Assembly: GCA_041608775.1 (NCBI GenBank)
Contig: JBFISC010000010.1
Coordinates: forward strand, 1 to 31,404
Reading direction: 5' to 3'
DNA: 31,404 nt
Origin: UBA7803 sp041608775
GTDB lineage: Bacteria; Pseudomonadota; Gammaproteobacteria; Pseudomonadales; Azotimanducaceae
A program made the position numbers and the translations under genes. Of the stretch, positions 15,847 through 22,822 are shown one piece after another. Position 1 is the stretch's first letter; every line of letters starts with the position of its first letter. The notes under the pieces are model-generated. The model did no database searches. It saw nothing but the letters and a program-made list of their open reading frames with translations, and was not told the DNA's origin.

Positions 15847-16671
15847 TCAATCGCTGTCTCGGAAATGCAAACCTGATGTGAGCCGCAGCGTTCGAACGGT
15901 TCGTTTCGCGAGTCGGCGCAGCAGGCGTCGCGCGCGTTCTGCCGGGGATTCCTGAACCGGCACGTAGCGGTCGAGAGGCTCGAAGCCAAGCAGTTGCCGG
16001 GCGTCCGCGAGAGACCAGGGTGAGCCCTCGACCGCGGACCTGACGTTGACCACGGCAAAGCCGACCCGGTCGGCGTCTACCGCCAGGCTCACGGCTCGGC
16101 ACAGGTCGCGGTTGCTCAGCCACCGCTGCTGCACGGCCACGTCGGGGTGTCCTCGCGGAGCGTGATTGGCGCCCTCGCGGACCATGCCGAGGCGCAGGCA
16201 GATGACGGAAAGCCCGTGTGCCTCCGCGTAGTGTCTGCCGATGCGCTCTGCGACGGCCTTGCTGATGCCGTACGGAGTGTCCGGGGTACCGACCTGCCGC
16301 CGCGTGCCCATGCCGGCGTGGAGCGAGCTGGCGAGCACGACCTTGGCAACGCCGCTGTCGACCGCGGCGTGGAAGACGTTGAGGGTGGCGTCGACGTTGT
16401 CCTGGATCAGGTCTGGCCATTCTGCGCGGTGGTTGGGGTTGGCCGCGAGATGGATGACCGTGTCGGCGCCGGCGAAGGCGTGGGTCCAGGTGTGGTCCAG
16501 CTGGCGCAGGTCGCAGGCGGCGATCCGGCCCGCCGCATCCTTCCGACGATCGAGCAGCGTCAGCGCGAGATCCCGCCTGCCTTGCAGCGACTCGACGATC
16601 TTGCGGCCGATGTTGCCGGCGGCACCCGTGACGACGACCTTGCGGACTCGCTGATTAATCGTCGCGCGCAC
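15847..16671 (-). CDS. NAD-dependent SDR, uronate-dehydrogenase-like
   Basis: Extended short-chain dehydrogenase/reductase. From the GTG at 16671, preceded by GGGAG at good spacing, it has 274 residues. The Rossmann motif TGAAGNIG is at 15-22, Asp near 41 (LTLLDRR) suggests NAD preference, and the catalytic residues are Ser115/116 (ASSLHAG), Tyr134 and Lys138 (YGISK). Segments VIHLAANPNHRAEW, RLGMV and RWLSNRDLCRAV, and the length, resemble uronate dehydrogenase (Udh), which oxidises galacturonate or glucuronate to the aldarolactone. The start overlaps the SMP-30 gene by 17 bp. A lactonase-family partner upstream fits that chemistry. The assignment to Udh is by resemblance and remains tentative; a nucleotide-sugar epimerase is the main alternative. 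Confidence 0.85.
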   Translation of the reverse strand: MRATINQRVRKVVVTGAAGNIGRKIVESLQGRRDLALTLLDRRKDAAGRIAACDLRQLDHTWTHAFAGADTVIHLAANPNHRAEWPDLIQDNVDATLNVFHAAVDSGVAKVVLASSLHAGMGTRRQVGTPDTPYGISKAVAERIGRHYAEAHGLSVICLRLGMVREGANHAPRGHPDVAVQQRWLSNRDLCRAVSLAVDADRVGFAVVNVRSAVEGSPWSLADARQLLGFEPLDRYVPVQESPAERARRLLRRLAKRTVRTLRLTSGLHFRDSD

Positions 16672-17602
16672 CCGGCACTCCCACTCTGGATGGATAGACG
16701 GCACTGCCCACGGTGTTTGTCGGTATCCTGAACAGGGCACCCGCGAGTTCGTCTTCCCCGTGCCGGCGCGTCCGCGCCGTGGTCACGTAGAGGTCACGGC
16801 GGTCGCGCCCGCCGAAGGTCAGGCTGGTGACGCCGGGTGTCGGCAGGCGGATGCGGCTCAGCGGGCGTCCGTCGTCGGCGTAACGCACGATCAGCCCGCC
16901 TTTGTTCCGAGCCGACCACAGGCATCCCTCCGCATCGGTCACCAGACCGTCCGGAACACCGGGATCGTCCGAGCCTTCGATCAGCACACGGGGCTGCCCC
17001 AGCGCGCCGCTCTGGACGTCGTACGGAAAGGCGAGGATGCGGCGGCGGCCGGATTCGGTGACGTAGAGCAGGTCCCCTCGTGGCGAGAACGCCATGCCGT
17101 TCGGCCGGCGCAAGTCCTTCATCAGGGGCAGGGTCCGTCCGTCGGCGGCGAGGCGACTCAGGTGGCCGCGATCGTCGACGGACGGCCGCAGCACGCCCAG
17201 ACGGCGCAGCTGCCGGCGGATCCGGGACAACGTGCGCCAGCCGGACAGGTCGAGCGGCTCACGCATGACGCCGGCGAGCATGCGTCCGGCCGGATCGGCG
17301 ACGCAATCGTTGAATCGATGCCCAAACCAGCGCAACGAGCGGGGTCGCAGCGTCTCGATCCTGCCCGAGCGGCGGGTGCTCACCGATCCTGAACGGCCGA
17401 GAAGCAGGAGCGAGTCGTCTTCCTGCACGCTGATCCCGGCTATGAGGAGGCCGCTTGCAACGACCTCATGGCGGTTGCCCGGTCGCAGCCGGTGCAGCGT
17501 CCCGCCGGTGATATCGGACCAGAACAGGGAGCCGGTGGGCGCGTGCCAGGTCGGGGACTCGCCCAGCCTGCAACCACAATTCGCCACAACCTCGACTTCC
17601 AT
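16655..17602 (-). CDS. SMP-30/gluconolactonase/LRE family protein
   Basis: Six-bladed beta-propeller hydrolase family that opens sugar lactones using one divalent metal. From the ATG at 17602 there are 315 residues. Metal ligands can be placed by motif: Glu15 (CRLGESPTW), Asn168 (RRPNGMAFS) and Asp218 (VPDGLVTDAEG). Asn98 (HRFNDCVADPAGR) is the usual substrate-side residue. An Arg-rich insertion lies near 115-140. An upstream ATG at 17623 would add 7 residues and overlap the divergent gene's start; homology favours 17602, since family members begin close to the LGE motif. It is the first gene of the leftward operon and overlaps the SDR, a pairing that suggests lactone opening after sugar oxidation (inference). 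Confidence 0.87.
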   Translation of the reverse strand: MEVEVVANCGCRLGESPTWHAPTGSLFWSDITGGTLHRLRPGNRHEVVASGLLIAGISVQEDDSLLLLGRSGSVSTRRSGRIETLRPRSLRWFGHRFNDCVADPAGRMLAGVMREPLDLSGWRTLSRIRRQLRRLGVLRPSVDDRGHLSRLAADGRTLPLMKDLRRPNGMAFSPRGDLLYVTESGRRRILAFPYDVQSGALGQPRVLIEGSDDPGVPDGLVTDAEGCLWSARNKGGLIVRYADDGRPLSRIRLPTPGVTSLTFGGRDRRDLYVTTARTRRHGEDELAGALFRIPTNTVGSAVYPSRVGVPGARDD

Positions 17603-17610
17603 CGGGGTGC

Positions 17611-17618
17611 AATATACA
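17611..17618. promoter_or_regulatory. Candidate shared -10 region of the divergent island operons
   Basis: AATATACA is the only AT-rich stretch between the two divergent operons. Read leftward it gives TATATT, and rightward TATACA, each near the -10 consensus. Leftward transcription would start about at the SMP-30 ATG (17602). Rightward transcription would start just inside the first ATG of the epimerase gene (17622), favouring the next ATG at 17658. No good -35 element is seen on either side. Confidence 0.3.
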
Positions 17619-17621
17619 GGC

Positions 17622-18827
17622 ATGGACCTGCGCAGTTACTCCGGACTTGCAAGCGAAATGGAGCGTCATCTCGCCGCTGAGCTGCTGCCCTGCTGGTTTC
17701 CAAGATGTGTGGATCATGATCGGGGCGGCTTCCAGCAGAGTTACGATCGACGCTGGCAACCGCAGGAAGACGGAGCGCGCTCGGCAGTCTTTCAGGCGCG
17801 GATGACCTGGGTCACGGCGACGGTGGCGCGGCGCCGGCCGGCCATGGCCGGCAACTACGCTGCATGGGCGAGGCACGGCCTGAGTTACCTGCACGACGTG
17901 CTCGTGGACGAGCGCTACGGTGGCTTGAGGTTCCGGGCCGGAGCGGACGACGAAAAGCACAGCTACGCGATCGCCTTCGGCATCTTCGCCGCGGCGGCGT
18001 GCGCCCGAGTCGACGCCGATGGGTCTGGCCTGGAGCTGGCAATGCAGCTGTTCCGCTGGTGGGACGCGCGAGCCTACGACGCGCGGAACGGCAGCTACGC
18101 GGACGCGCTGCAGCGTGACGGCTCCCCGCTGCTTAAAGGTCGCGCCCGGGGTCGCGACCTGATTGGCGTGCCCTACGGCGAGCGGTCGCTGAACACGCAC
18201 CTGCACGCCGTGGAAGCGCTCACGGAACTCTACCGCGCCGGCGGCGACGGTGCGGTGGGCGCGCGCCTGCGTGCCCTGGTCGATAGCCTGCGGACGTCGC
18301 TGCTGGCGAATCGAGGCTACGCGTTCACCACCTACACGCCCGGCTGGCGTCCGGTCGACCGGACGATCTCCTACGGTCACGACCTCGAGACGGTGTTTCT
18401 CATCCTCGACGCGCTGGCGGCACTCGGTGACGAGCCGGAGATTCCCGACGAGCGTCTGCTCAGGCGGGCGCTCGCGCGAGGTCTCGATCGGCGCCACGGC
18501 GGCGTGTATCTCTGGCGCGCGCCCTGGCGATGGCGACCGCATCGGGTCAAGGTGGACTGGACCCAGGCGGAGGCGCTGAACACGCTGAGCCTGCTGAGCG
18601 TGCGGGAAGGCCCGCTGCAGGCAGCGTGCGAGGAGGCGCTCAGGAACGTTTGGCGGTTCTGTCGGCGACGCATGATCGACGCCGAGCACGGCGGCTGGTA
18701 TTCGCGCCTGCACCGCACGGGACTCCCGCTGGACGACCGCAAGGGCCATCGCTGGAAGGCCTGCTATCACCCGGTCCGGGCGTTGCTGAACAGCGCCGAT
18801 TGCCTTCGGCCCCGGGCCGGCGGCTGA
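17622..18827 (+). CDS. AGE-family sugar epimerase, cellobiose 2-epimerase-like
   Basis: (Alpha/alpha)6-barrel enzyme of the N-acylglucosamine 2-epimerase superfamily, which epimerises the C2 of reducing sugars or isomerises aldose and ketose. The 401 residues carry the histidines expected for cellobiose 2-epimerases: LNTHLHAVEAL (His193, His195), SYGHDLETVFL (His253) and HRWKACYHPVRALL (His383). The length also fits (about 390-410). The first ATG (17622) overlaps the start region of the divergent SMP-30 gene and has no well-spaced ribosome site. MERHLAAELLPCWF at 17658 is an alternative start. It begins the rightward island operon, 102 bp before the first glycosyltransferase. Substrate could be a glycan, a free sugar or a sugar on a modified peptide; the sequence does not say. 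Confidence 0.86.
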   Translation: MDLRSYSGLASEMERHLAAELLPCWFPRCVDHDRGGFQQSYDRRWQPQEDGARSAVFQARMTWVTATVARRRPAMAGNYAAWARHGLSYLHDVLVDERYGGLRFRAGADDEKHSYAIAFGIFAAAACARVDADGSGLELAMQLFRWWDARAYDARNGSYADALQRDGSPLLKGRARGRDLIGVPYGERSLNTHLHAVEALTELYRAGGDGAVGARLRALVDSLRTSLLANRGYAFTTYTPGWRPVDRTISYGHDLETVFLILDALAALGDEPEIPDERLLRRALARGLDRRHGGVYLWRAPWRWRPHRVKVDWTQAEALNTLSLLSVREGPLQAACEEALRNVWRFCRRRMIDAEHGGWYSRLHRTGLPLDDRKGHRWKACYHPVRALLNSADCLRPRAGG

Positions 18828-18929
18828 TCGGCGGCCACGGTTCACTTACATCAGAGCGGGAAAGTCGGCGATTCGGACCCGCCTGGCCGGGTTAGATTCC
18901 TTCGCAGCAATCGATTGCGGGAAGGCGCC

Positions 18930-19646
18930 GTGTCCGAACGACCTGACATCAGCTGCATCGTGCCGGTTTACAACGGTGCGAAGTTCATCGACGAAGCGCT
19001 GGAGAGCATCGCGAGCCAGTCCTATCCGGTCGCGGAGATCATCGTGGTGGACGATGGCTCGACGGATGCAACCGCCGAGGTAGTAGCTGCCTGGCTGGAC
19101 AAGGTGACCTACGTGCGCAAGGACAATGGCGGCCCGGCGTCGGCCAGGAACCTCGGCATTCAGCTGTCAGCCTCGCCGTACCTGGCGTTCCTCGATGCCG
19201 ACGATATCTGGCATCCGGAAAAGCTCGAACGGCAGATGCGGCGTTTCGCCGAGCGGCCCGAACTCGAGCTGTCTCTCACCTACAAGCGGACCTTCTGGGT
19301 CGACGAGATGAGCGAGGAGGGGGAACGCCTCAGGCGCGAGGGCCATCCGTTTGCCAAGGACCATCCCGGTTACGTCTGCCAGACGATGCTGATGCCCCGC
19401 ACGACGTTCGTTCGGGTGGGCGAGTTCGATGAGAACCTGAGGATCGGTGAGGACACGGACTGGCTGCTGCGGGCTGAAAGACTCGGGGTGGTGCGCGAAA
19501 TCCTGCCGGACGTGCTGGTCTATCGGCGCATGCATCAGAATAACATCAGCTACACGCGTTACGACGGCGGCGCTCAGGACCAGCTGTCGCTGCTCTTCTC
19601 TCACATCAGGAGTCGCCGCAGCGGCTCCCAGGCGAGGGGAGTCTGA
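18930..19646 (+). CDS. Family 2 glycosyltransferase (first of a tandem pair)
   Basis: GT-A fold transferase using a nucleotide sugar; no membrane segment, so probably soluble or peripheral. From the GTG at 18930, with GGGAAGG 4 bases upstream, it has 238 residues. Motifs are CIVPVYNGAKFIDEAL, VVDDGST (Asp41, Asp42), the metal-binding LDADDIW (Asp89, Asp91) and the catalytic-base region IGEDTDWLLR (Glu174, Asp175). An in-frame TTG at 18915 lies 15 bp upstream but has no better support. It overlaps the second GT by one base (TGATG). Its acceptor is unknown; gene order suggests decoration of the product handled by the kinase and nucleotidyltransferases. Confidence 0.9.
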   Translation: MSERPDISCIVPVYNGAKFIDEALESIASQSYPVAEIIVVDDGSTDATAEVVAAWLDKVTYVRKDNGGPASARNLGIQLSASPYLAFLDADDIWHPEKLERQMRRFAERPELELSLTYKRTFWVDEMSEEGERLRREGHPFAKDHPGYVCQTMLMPRTTFVRVGEFDENLRIGEDTDWLLRAERLGVVREILPDVLVYRRMHQNNISYTRYDGGAQDQLSLLFSHIRSRRSGSQARGV

Positions 19647-20341
19647 TGCTCGCACCCACAGAGATATCCTGCGTCATTCCTGTCTTCAACGGCGAGCGCT
19701 ACCTCGCGGAGGCCGTCGACAGTGTCCGCCGCCAGACCGTGCCGATCTCCGAGGTCATTGTCGTCGACGATGGATCGCATGACCGGACCGCAGAGGTGGT
19801 GGCCGGCCTCGGCAACATCCGCTACGTCCGTCAGGACAACAGCGGCGCCCCGTCCGCCCGGAACCGGGGAATGGCGCTGGCCAGGGGTGAGTTCGTCGCG
19901 TTTCTGGATGCGGACGACATCTGGGAGGAGGACAAAACGGCGCTTCAGCTCGAGCGGTTCGCTGCGGATCCGAGGGTCGGAGCCTGCACGACGTACATGC
20001 AGAACTTCTGGATGCAGGAAGTCGAGGCCGAGCTCGAAACGACTAACGTGAATCGCCTGACGGAGGCCCAGCCGGGCATTGCCTCTTCGGTGATGATGCG
20101 TTCGAGCGTCTGCCGCAAGGTCGGCCCCCTCGACACGAGCCTGCGGCATCGTGACATCCAGGACTGGCTGATACGGATGCGCAACCTCGGCTGGAGCCTC
20201 GAGACCCGGAAGGAAGTGCTGGTACGGCGTCGCGTGCATGACGCCAACGTGAGCCGCCAGCGCTGCGATTCCGGGGAGCAGGAGCTGCTGCGGCTGGCGA
20301 CGGCGGCGCTGGCCAGGCGGCGCGCCGCGTCCGGCGGCTGA
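19646..20341 (+). CDS. Family 2 glycosyltransferase (second of a tandem pair)
   Basis: Paralogue of the preceding gene, 231 residues, soluble GT-A fold. CVIPVFNGERYLAEAVDSV, VVDDGSH (Asp41, Asp42), SGAPSARNRG and FLDADDIWEED (Asp88, Asp90) align with its neighbour position by position. The usual ED catalytic-base pair reads RD here (RHRDIQDWLIR, Arg169-Asp170), so Asp170 is kept and the acidic partner is lost. C-terminal RRRVHDANVSRQ corresponds to YRRMHQNNIS in the first copy. The ATG shares one base with the preceding stop (TGATG). The two probably act in sequence on one acceptor or as a complex; that is inference from tandem duplication. Confidence 0.88.
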   Translation: MLAPTEISCVIPVFNGERYLAEAVDSVRRQTVPISEVIVVDDGSHDRTAEVVAGLGNIRYVRQDNSGAPSARNRGMALARGEFVAFLDADDIWEEDKTALQLERFAADPRVGACTTYMQNFWMQEVEAELETTNVNRLTEAQPGIASSVMMRSSVCRKVGPLDTSLRHRDIQDWLIRMRNLGWSLETRKEVLVRRRVHDANVSRQRCDSGEQELLRLATAALARRRAASGG

Positions 20342-20367
20342 CGGTACTGGCGGTGGAGGCTCGGGAC

Positions 20368-21537
20368 GTGGACGCTGTGCTGACCTGGTTCGACTGGCGG
20401 TTGCGCAGCATGCTGCCGGACTCGGTGAGAACCAGCCTTCTGCGCGCGTGCCTGGAACCGGAAGAAATCGCTCGGCCGGCCTGGGCCGGATTCGCCGAAG
20501 CCGTTGGCAACCCGAAGGCCTTCTTCGAGGACGAGTTCGTCGGTATCAAGGCGCTGCTTCCGCTCATTGCCCGTGCGCTTGATCGCAACGGCATCGATCC
20601 CGGCCCTCAGTTCATGACCTACGCCCGCGTTGCGTTGGTGAGGGAAGAACTGCGTAACCGTATCTACCGGGAAGTGTTCGAGTCGACGCTGAGCCACCTC
20701 GAGCCCTTCGTGTCACGGCCCCTGGTGTTGCGCGGTCTTGCGCTCGCCGAGGCCTGCTACGATGAACCGGCGCAACGCCACAACCACGGTATCGAGCTAC
20801 TGGTGGAAGAACGCTCGCTGGCAGACGCGTCGCGGGCGCTGGTGGATGCCGGGTATACGCCGGAGGGTAATGGCTTCGCCGGAGCACACCGGTGCCACCG
20901 CCATAAGAGCGGGCTTCCCGTGACGCTTCACTCGCGGCTGTTCGAAATGCCGCATCTCGGAGAACCTGCCGGGATCCGGCACCGCGCCGTCGAGTTTGCC
21001 GTGGCCGACCGAACCCTGGCTACGCTGGCCCCTGCCGATCAGCTGGTTCACGTCTGCGGGCATGCAGCCTACTCGCGCAGCCGTGCCAACCTCCGCTGGG
21101 TGTGCGACGCGGTGCTGCTCATCAGGCGCTGGCCGGATCTCGACTGGCCTCAGTTGGTAGCTGGGGCGGCAGCGTCGCGGCTGGCGCTGCCCCTGGCCGT
21201 AGCGATCAGGTACCTGGCTGATCACTTCGACGTGGCGGTTCCGTCCGACTGCGTGTCCGAGCTCTACCGGCAATGCGACATGCACCGGCCGCGGGAGCGC
21301 GCTGCGGCGCAGGCGATTGCCCTCGAGTGCCCGCCGGCCTCCGGTGAGCCAGCGCTGCCGCTGCCGCTTCCGGCGAGGCTCAGAATGCTGAGCTTCCGTT
21401 CGCTGCCTTCTTCCGCCTACATGCGATGGAAATACGGCGCCACGGGCCTGGTCTCGTTGAGCCGCAGCTACTTCCGCCGTGGCCTGGGTTTCCTCAACCG
21501 GCGGCTGCGGGTTCTGCCCGGGGCGGCCCTGCGATGA
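20368..21537 (+). CDS. PF14907-like nucleotidyltransferase-fold protein with degenerate active site
   Basis: Resembles the nucleotidyltransferase family found with lasso-peptide and exopolysaccharide clusters. From the GTG at 20368, which has GGAGG 8 bases upstream (a GTG at 20353 is less well placed), it has 389 residues. The LVLRGLALAEACY helix matches the L-K/R-G motif before the active site, and ANLRWVCDAVLLIRRWP near 250 fits the family's C-terminal half. Where active members have D-x-D in a strand (NDFDFLV in the next gene), this one reads HNHGIELLV (Gly141, Glu143), so both metal-binding Asp are replaced. It may be a pseudoenzyme or a regulatory partner of the next gene, which overlaps its stop by 4 bp. 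Confidence 0.75.
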   Translation: MDAVLTWFDWRLRSMLPDSVRTSLLRACLEPEEIARPAWAGFAEAVGNPKAFFEDEFVGIKALLPLIARALDRNGIDPGPQFMTYARVALVREELRNRIYREVFESTLSHLEPFVSRPLVLRGLALAEACYDEPAQRHNHGIELLVEERSLADASRALVDAGYTPEGNGFAGAHRCHRHKSGLPVTLHSRLFEMPHLGEPAGIRHRAVEFAVADRTLATLAPADQLVHVCGHAAYSRSRANLRWVCDAVLLIRRWPDLDWPQLVAGAAASRLALPLAVAIRYLADHFDVAVPSDCVSELYRQCDMHRPRERAAAQAIALECPPASGEPALPLPLPARLRMLSFRSLPSSAYMRWKYGATGLVSLSRSYFRRGLGFLNRRLRVLPGAALR

Positions 21538-22778
21538 CCCGGCTGGTGCAGAGCGCCGGCCCGGAGGCGGAGCTGATGTTCCTCGCCGCGCGCCCCAGGC
21601 CCGCAGCCGAAGACCGGGCTCGGATCGACGTGCTGCTGTCCGCGCCCCTGGACTGGCGCGGGTTCTTCGAGTCGGTGGAGCGCAACCATGTCGCGCCGGC
21701 GATAATCCGGACGTTCCAGGCCGGCGATTTCCCGATGCTTCCAGCCAAGGTGGCGGAGACGCTGCGGGTAAGAACGAAAATCACGACCTGGAAGAACCGG
21801 CGGTTCACCGATGAGCTCGTTCGGCTCGATACGGCGCTTCAACGGTCGGGGCTGCGGGTCCTTCACTACAAGGGGCCCAGCGCGGCGGCGCGGCTGTACG
21901 GCGACATCAGCCTGCGGACGTTCAACGACTTCGACTTCCTGGTCGAAAGGGATCGGCTGCACGACGTGCTGGCGCTCATGCGGGCGCAGGGGTACCGGAA
22001 CGCGAAGTCGCTGTCCTCCGAAGAAAGCGCCTACAGCGAACGGGAGTTCAAGGAGTACCTCTACGTCCGCGACGACTTCCGGGTGGAGCCGCACTGGTCG
22101 CTGACCGCGCGGCGGTACCCGTTTGGCCTCGACTACGAGGGGCTGTGGCAGCGCAGCGTGCAGCTGAACGTGGCGGGCGGCTCGCTTTCGGTGCTGTCAC
22201 CGGAGGACGAGTGTCATGTCCTGTGCATCGTCGGCGGCAAGGGCTGCTGGAAACGGTTTCAGATGGTGACCGACATCGCCCAGTGCATCGGCGCGTTTCC
22301 GGATCTTCAGTGGTCGCGACTGCTCGCCGAAGCTCGATCGGCCGGCAGCGAGCGCATCGTCCTGCTCGGTCTCACCCTGGCCGTCGAGCTCGCCGGCGCC
22401 CGGATACCGATGGCCGTGTGGCAGCGGGCCCAGGGCTCCCGCGCGGTGCGTCGCCTGGCCCGACAGGTCGTGCGGTCGTTCCACGGGCCGCTGCGATCGA
22501 GGTCGCTGCTGCCGGCGGGGCAGCACGTGTTCCGGCCGGAGCTGTTCGCCATGCGGGAACGCCTTCGGGATCGGCTGACCTATCTCTGGCGGACCACGAC
22601 GACGCCGACCCTCGTGCATCGGCGGCTGTTCCGGCTTCCCGAACCGCTGCGCTGGCTCTACGCACCGCTGGTGCCTGCCTACGACTATCTGGCGTTCCCG
22701 GTGCTGAGCCTGGCTCGGCAGCTCGCGCCCGCGCTGACCGCGGAGCTGAAGGACAAGGTCCGACCGCGGAACCTGTAA
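21534..22778 (+). CDS. PF14907-like nucleotidyltransferase with intact DxD
   Basis: Second nucleotidyltransferase-fold protein, 414 residues from the ATG at 21534, which overlaps the preceding stop (ATGA). VLHYKGPSAAARLYGDISLRTFNDFDFLVERD places the K-G motif (113-114) and the metal pair Asp132/Asp134. The later HVLCIVGGKGCWKRFQMVTDIAQCI segment is the family's H/W-rich helical region. Related proteins in paeninodin- and pseudomycoidin-type lasso clusters act after an HPr-kinase-like enzyme; the pseudomycoidin member is reported to add hexoses to a phosphate. With the HprK-like kinase in this island, transfer of a nucleotide or sugar to a phosphorylated group is a reasonable hypothesis. The N-terminal 100 residues are helical and shared with its neighbour. 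Confidence 0.83.
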   Translation: MTRLVQSAGPEAELMFLAARPRPAAEDRARIDVLLSAPLDWRGFFESVERNHVAPAIIRTFQAGDFPMLPAKVAETLRVRTKITTWKNRRFTDELVRLDTALQRSGLRVLHYKGPSAAARLYGDISLRTFNDFDFLVERDRLHDVLALMRAQGYRNAKSLSSEESAYSEREFKEYLYVRDDFRVEPHWSLTARRYPFGLDYEGLWQRSVQLNVAGGSLSVLSPEDECHVLCIVGGKGCWKRFQMVTDIAQCIGAFPDLQWSRLLAEARSAGSERIVLLGLTLAVELAGARIPMAVWQRAQGSRAVRRLARQVVRSFHGPLRSRSLLPAGQHVFRPELFAMRERLRDRLTYLWRTTTTPTLVHRRLFRLPEPLRWLYAPLVPAYDYLAFPVLSLARQLAPALTAELKDKVRPRNL

Positions 22779-22822
22779 TCACGCAACCCTTCCGCTGATG
22801 GCGACGGCCAGGAGGAATGACG

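Noticed and set aside
14266..17623. A complete lasso-peptide cluster
   Set aside because: RRE, kinase and NTase are present, but I found no asparagine-synthetase-like cyclase, no transglutaminase-like leader protease and no separate precursor, so only a lasso-related tailoring resemblance is claimed.
22817..22819. ATG as the start of the HD-like gene
   Set aside because: It is one base from AGGAGG, too close for normal initiation; the TTG at 22823 has 7-base spacing. The protein differs by two residues only.
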